Source: Fusobacterium varium (GTDB lineage Bacteria > Fusobacteriota > Fusobacteriia > Fusobacteriales > Fusobacteriaceae). From it: a DNA stretch of 35,545 bases. The stretch's first letter is position 1. Each line of letters opens with the position of its first letter. The position numbers and the translations under genes are program-made. The stretch covers positions 1 through 35,545 of the forward strand of contig JADYUE010000024.1 of assembly GCA_021531615.1 (NCBI GenBank). The letters are read 5' to 3'. The notes under the pieces were generated by a model. The model saw only the letters and a program-made list of their open reading frames with translations. It did no database searches and was not told the DNA's origin. Below, piece after piece: positions 1 to 6,601 of the stretch.

Positions 1-57
1 CTAAACTTTTAAATAAATAAATTTTATCATAGAAAGTACTAATTTACAGAAATAAGT

Positions 58-1170
58 TCACACCCTCAGAACTTCAGGATCAGAACTTCTTAAAGATATG
101 ATAATATTGATATTTTCATCTAATGTTTTAACTATTGCTAAATTATCTGAAGATTCAACAATCTCAGGATACTCTTTCATCCAAGTATTAACTCCAGTAG
201 GAAGTTCTTCAATAGTTTTTATATAACTATCAAGAGATTTGCTTGAAAGAACAGAAACTTCTTTAGTAGTTGTAGTTTCTAAAGCAAAAACTATTTCAGG
301 TTCAAAAGAAATATATTTTGCTTTTACTTCATCAGCAACTTTAGACATTATATCTTTAATATCTTTTGAAGAAGCTAAAACAACTTTTCCAGATCTAGGA
401 ATAGCATTATCTTTACTTCCACCAAAAACTTCTACAAGACTATAATCAGTTAAAGCTTTTAAATTGTGAAGTACTTCTACTAAAATCTTATTTGAATTTC
501 CTCTTTTTTGATTAATTTCAACTCCAGAGTGTCCACCTTGTAATTTTTCAAGAGAAAGAGTATATAGATTAACATCAGATAAAGTTTCTCTTTCTATTGG
601 AAGTAGAATATCAATTTCAACCCCACCAGCGGAACCAACAGTAATTACTCCCTCATCTTCAGAGTCAATATTAATTAACATCTTTCCTTTTAAAATATTT
701 GGCTCAAGAGATAGAGCACCATTTAAGTCTATTTCTTCAGAAGTAGTAGCAAGAAGCTCAATAGTTCCACATTTGATAGATTCATCTTCTAAAATAGCCA
801 TTCCCATAGCAATAGCAATTCCATTATCTCCACCAAGAGTAGTTTTATTAGCCTTTAATCTGTTTCCATCTACTACTAAATCAATAGGATCTTTTTTAAA
901 GTCATGGTTGCTATCATTTTCTTTTTCACATACCATGTCCATATGTCCTTGGATAATTATTCCAGGAGCATCTTCATATCCTTGAGAAGCTTTTCTTCTA
1001 AGAATAACATTGTAATATTTATCTTGATAAGTTTCTAAATTAAGTTTTTTACCAAATTCAACTAAATAATCACTAATAGCTTTTTCATTATATGATTCTC
1101 TAGGAATTTTAGAAATCTCTTCAAAATGATAAAAAACTCTTTCTGGTTTGATACCAACTAATTTTCTCAT
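58..1170 (-). CDS. pepD: Aminoacyl-histidine dipeptidase (PepD, M20 family), C-terminally truncated
   Basis: Cytosolic Xaa-His dipeptidase/aminopeptidase of the M20 metallopeptidase family. The catalytic domain is recognisable: QGHMDMV (metal-ligand His76, catalytic Asp78), LGGDNG (Asp115), TSEEIDLNG (Glu145/Glu146), INIDSEDEG (Asp169) and GGHSGVEI in the lid domain. The ATG follows an AGGTGA ribosome binding site. Family members are about 485 residues; this one stops at 370, right after SLRSSDPEVLRV. No reading frame in the remaining 57 bases of the window continues the family sequence. The last metal-binding His, near the C-terminus of the family, is therefore missing and the product is probably inactive. 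The start lies 19 bp after the yfcC stop, so both were probably one transcript. Truncation is seen; inactivity is inferred. Confidence 0.85.
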   Translation of the reverse strand: MRKLVGIKPERVFYHFEEISKIPRESYNEKAISDYLVEFGKKLNLETYQDKYYNVILRRKASQGYEDAPGIIIQGHMDMVCEKENDSNHDFKKDPIDLVVDGNRLKANKTTLGGDNGIAIAMGMAILEDESIKCGTIELLATTSEEIDLNGALSLEPNILKGKMLINIDSEDEGVITVGSAGGVEIDILLPIERETLSDVNLYTLSLEKLQGGHSGVEINQKRGNSNKILVEVLHNLKALTDYSLVEVFGGSKDNAIPRSGKVVLASSKDIKDIMSKVADEVKAKYISFEPEIVFALETTTTKEVSVLSSKSLDSYIKTIEELPTGVNTWMKEYPEIVESSDNLAIVKTLDENINIIISLRSSDPEVLRV

Positions 1171-1189
1171 AATACATCACCTATCTTTA

Positions 1190-2701
1190 TTATATCATAG
1201 TTCCAATAACAAGAGCAACAATAGAGTAAATTCCCATGATTATCATAAGAGGCATAATATATTTTAACCATTTATTAAATGTAGTTTCAGCCATTTCAAG
1301 TGTAACAAGAATAAGTCCTGTTGGAGTAATAAATGACATTAATCCTTGTCCCCAGTTATATGCGTTGATAACAACCTCTCTTGATAGACCAACACTGTCA
1401 GCAAGAGGAGCCATAATAGGCATTGTAAGAACTGCAAGTCCTGAAGATGATGGAATAAAGAATCCTAAGAATGAGAATACTGCAAGTTGAGCAATAGCAA
1501 ATAAACTTCCACTCATTCCTGTGATCATATTGATAGAGTAGTTTAATAGTGTATCAGAGATCATACCATTATCCATAACTATATTGATAGCTCTAGCAAG
1601 TCCAATAGTAAGAACTACCCCTATAAGTTCAGCTGCTCCATCAACAAATGTATTAACTGCATCTTTTTCAGATAGCCCAGAAAGTATCATTATAATAATA
1701 GCAACTCCAAGGAATAGTGCAGACATCTCTTCGAACCACCAACCACCAACAGCAACTCCCCAAACTAAGATTAAGAAAGCAACTGTAAACACTAAGAATA
1801 TTAGTTTTCTTCTTAAAGTAAACTCTATAACTTTATCAGGATCATAATCTTTTAAGAAACGATCTCTAATCTTTTCATTTTCTTCATAAACAAGAGAATT
1901 TTTAGGATCTTGATTTACTTTTTTAGCATACCAATACATATAAGCTAAAGTAATTATAGAACCAATAACTAAAACTATTATTCTAAATTTTAAACCAGTA
2001 GTAAAGCTAATTCCAGCAGCATTTGAAGCTATAACAACTGAGAATGGGTTTACTGTAGAGAACATAGTTCCTATTGATGATCCCATATAGATAGCAGCAA
2101 TACAAGTTATTGCATCAAAACCACTTATAAGGAAGATAGGCATCAATATAGGATAGAAAGCAATAGTTTCTTCTGCTAGTCCAAATGTAGTTCCACCAAG
2201 TGTAGTAAGAGCAAAAACAAGAACAACTAAAATAAACTCTTTACCTTTAGTTTTCTTAGATAGAGCACCTATACCTGCATCAAATGCTCCTACTTTATTA
2301 ACAAGACCAATGATACCACCAAGAATTAAAACGAAAATCATAATGTCAACTGAATCCATAACCCCAATTACTGGAGATTTGATAACATCTACAATACCTT
2401 GTGGTTGTTGTTCAATTTGAACATATGTTCCAGGGATAGCAATAGGTTTTTTAATAGTTCCATCTTCAAATTTAGAAAGATCTAATTGAATATGAAGATC
2501 ATTAAGAACTTCTTGAGTAGCTGGAATAGCTTTTGTTTCATCATTATGATCAGTTATAATGAAATCTCTAGTTGATTCATCATAAGTTAATCTAGAAAAT
2601 TTTCCAGATGGAACAATGTAAGTAAGAATTGCAGCTAAGATCAAGATGATAAAAAGTACTGTAAATGCCGTAGGGAATTCACGTTTTTTCTTTTGACTCA
2701 A
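1190..2701 (-). CDS. yfcC: YfcC-family permease (basic amino acid/peptide antiporter-like, DcuC/ArcD superfamily)
   Basis: Polytopic inner-membrane transporter of the YfcC family, whose relatives are annotated as arginine/ornithine antiporter-like carriers; the substrate here is not established. About 12 hydrophobic segments are seen, with one N-terminal helix, a large extracytoplasmic loop (residues ~30-105), and the conserved TTFGLAEETIAFYPI and FFIPSSSGLAVLTMPIMAPLAD motifs. The reading frame can be opened at a GTG at 2710, but that codon overlaps the GAGGAG ribosome binding site. The TTG at 2699-2701 is 8 nt downstream of it and gives MSQKKKREFPTAF, the usual family start, so I chose TTG. 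pepD follows after 19 bp: uptake of a peptide or amino acid coupled to intracellular dipeptide cleavage is a reasonable inference. Confidence 0.88.
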   Translation of the reverse strand: MSQKKKREFPTAFTVLFIILILAAILTYIVPSGKFSRLTYDESTRDFIITDHNDETKAIPATQEVLNDLHIQLDLSKFEDGTIKKPIAIPGTYVQIEQQPQGIVDVIKSPVIGVMDSVDIMIFVLILGGIIGLVNKVGAFDAGIGALSKKTKGKEFILVVLVFALTTLGGTTFGLAEETIAFYPILMPIFLISGFDAITCIAAIYMGSSIGTMFSTVNPFSVVIASNAAGISFTTGLKFRIIVLVIGSIITLAYMYWYAKKVNQDPKNSLVYEENEKIRDRFLKDYDPDKVIEFTLRRKLIFLVFTVAFLILVWGVAVGGWWFEEMSALFLGVAIIIMILSGLSEKDAVNTFVDGAAELIGVVLTIGLARAINIVMDNGMISDTLLNYSINMITGMSGSLFAIAQLAVFSFLGFFIPSSSGLAVLTMPIMAPLADSVGLSREVVINAYNWGQGLMSFITPTGLILVTLEMAETTFNKWLKYIMPLMIIMGIYSIVALVIGTMI

Positions 2702-2823
2702 AATAATCACTCCTCGTATAATATTTTTTATATAAATATAAACTAAAAAGTTTGTAATTGTGTAATGTTTTCTGAGGAAAAGAATACAAACTGATAGTTT
2801 TGTACGAAAATTTATACAATTAT

Positions 2824-2852
2824 AATATAAAGTAAATTTTAAGCTCTGTCAA
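2824..2852 (-). promoter_or_regulatory. Predicted sigma-70 promoter for yfcC-pepD
   Basis: On the minus strand TTGACA (2852-2847), 17 bp, TATATT (2829-2824). It predicts a 5' leader of about 110 nt. An 8-bp inverted repeat, AGTTTGTA/TACAAACT (2749-2756 and 2785-2792), lies in that leader and may be an operator or an mRNA hairpin. Confidence 0.55.
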
Positions 2853-2911
2853 GAAAAAAACTATTAATGCTTTCTCAATTAGAGAGGAAATTAATAAAAT
2901 TTTTTCTTGAG

Positions 2912-2987
2912 ATAAAAAAAGAGCTCATTGGTAATACAAACAAAAGCTCTATGAAATAAGATCTATTTTCATATAATGTAAAACCTA
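2912..2987 (-). ncRNA. Candidate small RNA on the minus strand
   Basis: A promoter-like pair TTGATT (3022-3017), 17 bp, TATATC (2999-2994) faces left. It is followed by a stem TATGAAA/TTTCATA (2967-2973 with 2950-2956) and then by AGAGCT/AGCTCT (2945-2950 with 2920-2925) running into seven U's. This would give an RNA of about 75 nt with no open reading frame. The terminator stem is only 6 bp with a long loop, so the call is tentative. No target was identified. Confidence 0.3.
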
Positions 2988-3076
2988 AAAGTTGATATAA
3001 TAAAAAAATTGCTATTAATCAATAATAGATATTATAGCATAAAAATAAAAAATTAAAAAAATAAAAAATAATTTAA

Positions 3077-3103
3077 AACTTTTTTCAAGTAATCCAAGTC
3101 TAA
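3077..3103 (+). promoter_or_regulatory. Sigma-E-like promoter, repeat unit A
   Basis: AACTT (3077-3081), 16 bp, then GTCTAA (3098-3103), matching the extracytoplasmic-function sigma consensus of the sigma-E type (GGAACTT-N15/16-GTCTAA in E. coli) better than sigma-70. The same pair recurs 124 bp and 248 bp downstream with identical spacing. Confidence 0.6.
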
Positions 3104-3200
3104 ATATCATAATTAAAAATAATAAAATTTTCTCTCCCTAGAAAATAGATCCCCTCTTTGAAAAAAGTTGAAGAGGGGAAGAAAAAATAAAAAAAATTTA

Positions 3201-3227
3201 AACTTTTTAAAGAGATTGAAAGTCTAA
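3201..3227 (+). promoter_or_regulatory. Sigma-E-like promoter, repeat unit B
   Basis: AACTT (3201-3205), 16 bp, GTCTAA (3222-3227), exactly 124 bp after the unit A copy. The flanking bases are also shared: TTTAAACTTTTT before, and ATATCATAAT after, as in unit A. Confidence 0.6.
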
Positions 3228-3324
3228 ATATCATAATAAAAGTAGTAATTTTTTCTCCCACAGGAAAAAGTTCCCCTCTCTTGAAAAACAGAGAGGGGAA
3301 AATAAAAAAAATAAAAATTATTTA

Positions 3325-3351
3325 AACTTTTTAGTGAACTAAAGAGTCTAA
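3325..3351 (+). promoter_or_regulatory. Sigma-E-like promoter, repeat unit C
   Basis: AACTT (3325-3329), 16 bp, GTCTAA (3346-3351), exactly 124 bp after unit B. The sequence downstream has diverged most, but the two promoter boxes are unchanged, which argues for selection on them. Confidence 0.6.
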
Positions 3352-3494
3352 AGTATATAAATAATAAAGATAATGATCATAGTAAAAATGTTAATCCCCC
3401 CAGAAAAAAGATTTCTCAAAAGGAAATCAATTGACCCTCATTTTATTGAGGGAAGAGCTAATAATAAAAGATTAATATAAATTTCTCCCCCCTT

Positions 3495-3531
3495 AAAAAG
3501 ACTGATTTAATTCAGTCTTTTTGTTTTTTTT
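3495..3531 (+). terminator. Intrinsic terminator of the sRNA cluster
   Basis: A perfect 11-bp stem AAAAAGACTGA/TCAGTCTTTTT (3495-3505, 3512-3522), 6-nt loop, then eight more T's. No coding gene lies upstream on this strand, so it terminates a non-coding transcript. Confidence 0.85.
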
Positions 3532-3692
3532 GTTCATTAAAAATTTTGTCTACCTCTTGGGGTAGTGTCTACCTATTATCTCTTCCTCTTTCTTTTATCT
3601 TTATTTATTTTTTTTTATGGGGGAAAGAGGAAATTTTCTTGGGGTATATGTAAAAATTATGTTGAAAAAATAAAAAAAAATAAAAAAAACTA
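3532..3692. other. AT-rich spacer upstream of the porin promoter
   Basis: Contains a direct repeat of GTCTACCT (3548-3555 and 3567-3574, 19 bp apart) and purine- and pyrimidine-rich runs. The repeats are about 150-180 bp upstream of the predicted porin start site and could bind an activator, but nothing else supports that. No gene is visible. Confidence 0.3.
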
Positions 3693-3721
3693 TTTACAAA
3701 TTGTTCAAAATGAGGTATAAC
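3693..3721 (+). promoter_or_regulatory. Predicted sigma-70 promoter of the porin gene
   Basis: TTTACA (3693-3698), 17 bp, TATAAC (3716-3721). The predicted leader of about 75 nt has two hairpins, ACTCT/AGAGT (3736-3740, 3747-3751) and AAAGAC/GTCTTT (3766-3771, 3780-3785), and then the ribosome binding site GGGGAGA (3792-3798). Confidence 0.7.
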
Positions 3722-3803
3722 ATTGTTGATGGGAGACTCTTTAAATAGAGTAAATATATTATGTGAAAGACTTTTATAGGTCTTTTATAAAGGGGAGATA
3801 ATT

Positions 3804-4874
3804 ATGAGAAAATTAGCACTTTTACTAGGATCATTAGTAGTAGTAGCTTCAGCTTCTGCTAAAGAAGTAGTACCTGCACCAGTTGTAGTTGAAGAAGCTC
3901 CAGTACAAATCGTTGAAAAAGAAGTAATAGTTTACAGAGACAAAGAAGAAGGATTCAGACCTAACGGAAACGTAGATCTACAATACAGATACTATGGAAA
4001 AACTGAAGATCATAAAGAGTGGAATGGAAATGACAACTATTCAAGAACTCAACTTCAAGGAAAAATCCAAATGACTGAAAACCAAGCTTTAGATTTCAGA
4101 GTAAGAGATTACAATGACCTTGATAAAGAAGGAAATCAAAACTATCAAAATGGAGCAAAAGATACAGCAGTAAGATTAAGATATTTCTATAACCATGGAA
4201 ATCTTGGAGATTCTAAAGTAGGAGCTCAATCATTTGTTAGATATGAAAAAAATGGTTCTCAAACATTAGAATATAGATATAATTTACAATTTGCAGATTA
4301 TTTCTTCAATAATGATTTTGTAAAAACAACTAACTTTGTAGTAGGACCTAGATATATCTATTCTTGGGATTCATCAAATGATGATGCTTATAAAAATACT
4401 ATTGGACTATATGCAGATATCGTTCATGAACTTCCATGGGGATTCAGTACAGAGTTTGAATTAGATGGACTTCACTATAATATGTATGGAGATGCTTCAA
4501 GAGTAGAAGATGGAAAATCTACAAATCTTAAAGATAATGATACAGAAGTAACATTTAACTTATACTTATATCATGATGCAAATCTTTATTCAAATGATAA
4601 ATACTCATTAGATTGGCATTTTGAAGGTGGATATGACTCATACAGCTGGTATAATAGAGATGAAGTTGTTACAACTGCCGACAACTATATAGATGCTGAA
4701 TATTCAGCGTATGCACAACCAAGTGTAACTTTATCATACCAAGCTACAGAGTTTGTTTCTCTATATGCAACTTTAGGAGCAGAATATAGAAACTGGAATA
4801 TTACTGCAGAATCAGAAGCTTCTCACTGGAGATGGCAACCATACGGAATCGTAGGATTCAAAACTACATTCTAG
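3804..4874 (+). CDS. FomA-like major outer-membrane porin
   Basis: Outer-membrane beta-barrel porin of the fusobacterial FomA type. Residues 1-19 form a Sec signal peptide ending ASASA. They are followed by a Val/Glu/Pro-rich stretch ending IVYRDKEE, which FomA-like proteins also have before the barrel. From residue ~55 there are alternating aromatic/charged beta-strand patterns (VDLQYRYYGK, TAVRLRYFYN, LEYRYNLQFADYF, TEFELDGLHYNMYG, SLYATLGAEYRNW), and the chain ends in the aromatic residue Phe (GFKTTF), as expected for Bam-dependent insertion. The gene stands alone between a promoter at 3693 and a terminator at 4903. Its ribosome binding site is complementary to the C-rich segments of the sRNA cluster just upstream, so post-transcriptional repression is likely. 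Codon choice is richer in C at the start than in neighbouring genes, consistent with high expression. Confidence 0.88.
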   Translation: MRKLALLLGSLVVVASASAKEVVPAPVVVEEAPVQIVEKEVIVYRDKEEGFRPNGNVDLQYRYYGKTEDHKEWNGNDNYSRTQLQGKIQMTENQALDFRVRDYNDLDKEGNQNYQNGAKDTAVRLRYFYNHGNLGDSKVGAQSFVRYEKNGSQTLEYRYNLQFADYFFNNDFVKTTNFVVGPRYIYSWDSSNDDAYKNTIGLYADIVHELPWGFSTEFELDGLHYNMYGDASRVEDGKSTNLKDNDTEVTFNLYLYHDANLYSNDKYSLDWHFEGGYDSYSWYNRDEVVTTADNYIDAEYSAYAQPSVTLSYQATEFVSLYATLGAEYRNWNITAESEASHWRWQPYGIVGFKTTF

Positions 4875-4902
4875 TTTAATTTAAAAATTTAATATGAATT
4901 TT

Positions 4903-4932
4903 AGTACCTGTCAATTGGCAGGTACTTTTTTT
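4903..4932 (+). terminator. Intrinsic terminator of the porin gene
   Basis: Stem AGTACCTG/CAGGTACT (4903-4910, 4919-4926) with an 8-nt loop and a run of T's, 28 bp after the porin stop. Confidence 0.9.
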
Positions 4933-4946
4933 TAAATAAAAAAGCA

Positions 4947-5012
4947 GGAGAATCTGCCAAATTCTCCCACATAAAACTGCTTTATAAAAAGATTAGTATA
5001 TAGATAGCAATT
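4947..5012 (-). pseudogene. Type I toxin remnant, module copy 1
   Basis: This keeps the terminator stem of the toxin mRNA (GGAGAAT/ATTCTCC, 4947-4953 and 4961-4967) with loop bases 4954-4961 identical to copy 2, and the last toxin codons, reading ...LLSIY, ending at 4993. The rest of the toxin, its ribosome binding site and leader are gone. In copy 2 the corresponding segment is flanked by two AGCAAT hexamers; in copy 1 a single AGCAAT (5007-5012) marks the join, as expected for deletion between short direct repeats. The toxin -10 box is also degraded (TGTAAT instead of TATAAT). Confidence 0.6.
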
Positions 5013-5022
5013 CATTACAACA

Positions 5023-5051
5023 TTGATTCCTAAAAAAATCTATGGTATAAT
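5023..5051 (+). promoter_or_regulatory. Promoter of antitoxin RNA, copy 1
   Basis: TTGATT (5023-5028), 17 bp, TATAAT (5046-5051). Nearly the same sequence occurs at P1 of copy 2 (5888-5916). Confidence 0.7.
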
Positions 5052-5057
5052 CTAAAT

Positions 5058-5138
5058 ACAAAAAAGAGTTTTTTCAATAATGGAAAATAGGCAATAGAAA
5101 AAGATGAAGTTCACGCCAATATAACTTCATCTTTTTTA
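5058..5138 (+). ncRNA. Antitoxin-type small RNA, module copy 1
   Basis: Predicted RNA of about 80 nt from the promoter at 5023-5051 to a terminator AGATGAAGTT/AACTTCATCT (5102-5111, 5123-5132) plus U's. Its 5' half (to about 5077) is antisense to a vestigial toxin start reading MKKLFFV on the other strand. The loop holds CACGCCAATA (5112-5121), which is not complementary to the toxin-side loop of its own copy but matches all ten bases of the toxin-side loop of copy 3 (7184-7193). It may therefore be an orphan antitoxin of a different specificity. Confidence 0.5.
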
Positions 5139-5147
5139 TTTTACTAT

Positions 5148-5624
5148 TTAGAAATCGCTTAATATAATATTATCATTTTCTTTAGCCAACTTTATTAGCT
5201 CATCAGAAAATCCCTCTTTAGAAAACAGTATAAAATACTCTTTTCTACTTGTATTTTTCCATTGAACTTTTTTACTTTTCTCTTTTAAATCATATAAAAC
5301 ACTTAGTCCAACTTTTTTTACTGACCATTTACACTCACCAAAAATAATCTCATTTTCTCCTATTCCAACAATATCAATCTCATCATTTTTATCCCACCAT
5401 CTTCCCAATTTTTTTATAGGAAAAGGGATAATATTAGTATTTAGTAAACTTTCTCTAGCTAATTCTTCATATGTTTTTGACACCCAAAGATCAAACTCAT
5501 TTTTTATTTTTTCTAAAGGGTAGTTAATATTTCCTATTTCTAAATAGCTTTGATAAGGGTAAACATAATTAAACCAAAATCTAAGATAATTATCTTTTAT
5601 TTTATACAACCCTTTTATATCATC
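5148..5624 (-). pseudogene. C-terminal fragment of a DUF234-type archaeal-style ATPase
   Basis: Only the last ~155 codons of a protein normally about 450-470 residues long. The frame reads DDIKGLYKIKDNYLRFWFNYVYPY and then the nuclease-like C-terminal domain (EIDIVGIGENEIIFGECKW) of the ATPase/DUF234 family; the (D/E)...E.K pattern is that of restriction-like endonuclease folds. A TAA stop lies at 5625-5627 immediately upstream, and neither the P-loop ATPase domain nor a ribosome binding site is present. The TTG at 5607 is not a credible start. I read it as a decayed remnant in an accessory patch. Confidence 0.65.
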
Positions 5625-5714
5625 TTATTTTAATAAAGTAAATTATGATAATTTATTTTATCATAATTTAAATTATTTTAATTGAAAATTTTTTTTACAA
5701 AAAATAAAAAAGCA

Positions 5715-5735
5715 GGAGAATCTGCCAAATTCTCC
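5715..5735 (-). terminator. Terminator of the toxin mRNA, copy 2
   Basis: Stem GGAGAAT/ATTCTCC (5715-5721, 5729-5735), followed on the minus strand by U-rich sequence. The RNA loop reads UUUGGCA, extended by one G of the stem to UUUGGCAG, the exact complement of eight bases in the antitoxin loop (6086-6093). Confidence 0.7.
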
Positions 5736-5760
5736 CACATAAAACTACTCTGTAAAAAGA

Positions 5761-5829
5761 TTAGTATAAGTTTTTAGATAGCAATAGAAATAGTGCTATC
5801 ATGATGATAATTATGTAAAGCTTTCTCAC
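5761..5829 (-). CDS. Predicted type I toxin, 22-residue hydrophobic peptide (intact copy)
   Basis: A 22-residue peptide beginning MRKLY, with an Ile/Leu-rich core, and ending LFLLLSKNLY: one predicted membrane-spanning segment with a basic N-terminus and Lys-Asn near the end, like the Ibs, Fst and Ldr membrane toxins. It starts at GTG (5829-5827), 7 nt from a perfect AGGAGG (5842-5837). The mRNA leader has a stem CTTTCTT/AAGAAAG (5867-5861 with 5847-5841) that abuts the Shine-Dalgarno, a device type I toxins use to restrict translation. The divergent antitoxin RNA shares complementarity with codons 3-9 and with the terminator loop. A second peptide at 7228-7296 has the same length and ending, which supports a real family. 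Too short for standard gene callers. Toxicity is inferred. Confidence 0.65.
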   Translation of the reverse strand: MRKLYIIIIMIALFLLLSKNLY

Positions 5830-5878
5830 TTATTCACCTCCTTTCTTGAGATGAACAGCCAAGAAAGAAGAGCAATTC

Positions 5879-5916
5879 ATTATAACATTGATTCCTAAAA
5901 AAATCTATGTTATAGT
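5879..5916. promoter_or_regulatory. Overlapping divergent promoters of the toxin and antitoxin RNAs
   Basis: Minus strand, toxin: -35 TAGATT (5907-5902), 17 bp, TATAAT (5884-5879). Plus strand, antitoxin P1: TTGATT (5888-5893), 17 bp, TATAGT (5911-5916). The two promoters occupy the same 38 bp face to face, so polymerase can serve only one at a time. Confidence 0.55.
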
Positions 5917-6008
5917 TAAGTTAGCTAAAAGATAAAATAGTCTCTTTAACTTATATCTCTGTTTTCTTAAGATATTTAGATTAAGGAAGGAACACAAGTA
6001 TTATATCA

Positions 6009-6037
6009 TTGATTTTTATAAGAGTTTATGTTATAAT
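6009..6037 (+). promoter_or_regulatory. Main promoter of antitoxin RNA, copy 2 (P2)
   Basis: TTGATT (6009-6014), 17 bp, TATAAT (6032-6037), preceded by TATG. The predicted start, about 6044, coincides with the first base of the block complementary to the toxin mRNA. Confidence 0.7.
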
Positions 6038-6043
6038 TCAATT

Positions 6044-6108
6044 GATGATATATTTGTAAAGCAATAAAGAGCGAAAAAATGAGGGCTGCCAAAAACCTCA
6101 TTTTTTTA
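6044..6108 (+). ncRNA. Antitoxin-type small RNA, module copy 2
   Basis: An RNA of about 65 nt from P2 to a terminator with stem AAAAAATGAGG/CCTCATTTTTT (6074-6084, 6096-6106). Bases 6043-6062 match the complement of the toxin 5' coding region (plus-strand 5802-5821) at 17 of 20 positions, so they can pair over toxin codons 3-9. Loop bases 6086-6093 (CTGCCAAA) are perfectly complementary to the toxin terminator loop. Two-site complementarity, at the start region and between terminator loops, is the arrangement of the pAD1 par (fst) system, although here the two RNAs are divergent rather than convergent. No peptide is encoded. Confidence 0.6.
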
Positions 6109-6112
6109 TTTG

Positions 6113-6432
6113 TCAAAAACAAAAATATTTATCTTTTTTTAAAGCTATATCAATAATTTTTTTACTATAATCAGCCATAAATAATGGGATATTTAAAAGC
6201 TCATCATCTAAAGTTAAATTCTCAAAGGAAAATCTCACTCTAAGTTTAATCTCAAAGGAATAGATTTCCAAATCATAGATATTTTAGGAAACTCTCTGAT
6301 ATTAGGGTGTTTAGCGAAATCTCTTTCATAAGCTTCTATAATATTGTTAGAAGTTTTTTTCATAAGCTCAATATCTCTCTCTTGAGTCCATAAATAAACA
6401 ACCTCTGGCATTCCTCCAGTTACATAATACAT
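6113..6432 (-). pseudogene. Remnant of a DUF4143-type AAA ATPase
   Basis: About 105 codons left from a family of roughly 400 residues. 6235-6432 reads YYVTGGMPEVVYLW...NIIEAYERDFAKH, the start of the DUF4143 region. It is followed by a jump (internal deletion) and a stop at 6235. After a frame change, 6113-6225 reads RFSFENLTLDDELLNIPLFMADYSKK, the usual C-terminus of the same family. The P-loop half is absent. The antitoxin terminator of copy 2 (to 6108) abuts the 3' end. Confidence 0.65.
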
Positions 6433-6601
6433 CTTTAAAATAAATCTTTTAATTAAACACCTCTAAATAGTTTTATAAAAATCATTTTTACGTTATCAAG
6501 TTTTTTAGTATACAGAAGCAAAATATTATGATATGCTAAAAGAAAAAAGGTTAAAAATAGTTACAATATGAAATTAAAAGAATTTTAGAAAGGAAGGAAA
6601 T

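Larger units (their letters stand above)
3110..3531 (+). ncRNA. Predicted tandem sigma-E-type small RNA cluster (FoxI-like by context)
   Basis: There is no plausible gene here, yet there are three 124-bp repeats with conserved promoters and a strong terminator at the end. Each unit carries a single-stranded pyrimidine/C-rich segment (TCTCCC at 3133-3138 and 3254-3259; six C's at 3396-3401) followed by a GC-rich stem: CCCCTCTT/AAGAGGGG (3151-3158, 3171-3178), CCCCTCTC/GAGAGGGG (3273-3280, 3291-3298), CCCTCA/TGAGGG (3435-3440, 3447-3452). Unit C adds GATTTC/GAAATC (3410-3415, 3423-3428). The stems of A and B have no U-tract, so transcripts of about 420, 300 and 170 nt ending near 3531, or processed products, are expected. 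In F. nucleatum the sigma-E-dependent, oxygen-induced sRNA FoxI represses the porin FomA; homology to it is an inference from context, not from aligned sequence. Confidence 0.5.

Noticed and set aside
3071-3452. Evenly spaced repeats as a CRISPR array
   Set aside because: Repeats are imperfect along their whole 124 bp, only three in number, and conserved mainly in promoter boxes and stems; there are no short identical repeats with unique spacers and no cas genes.
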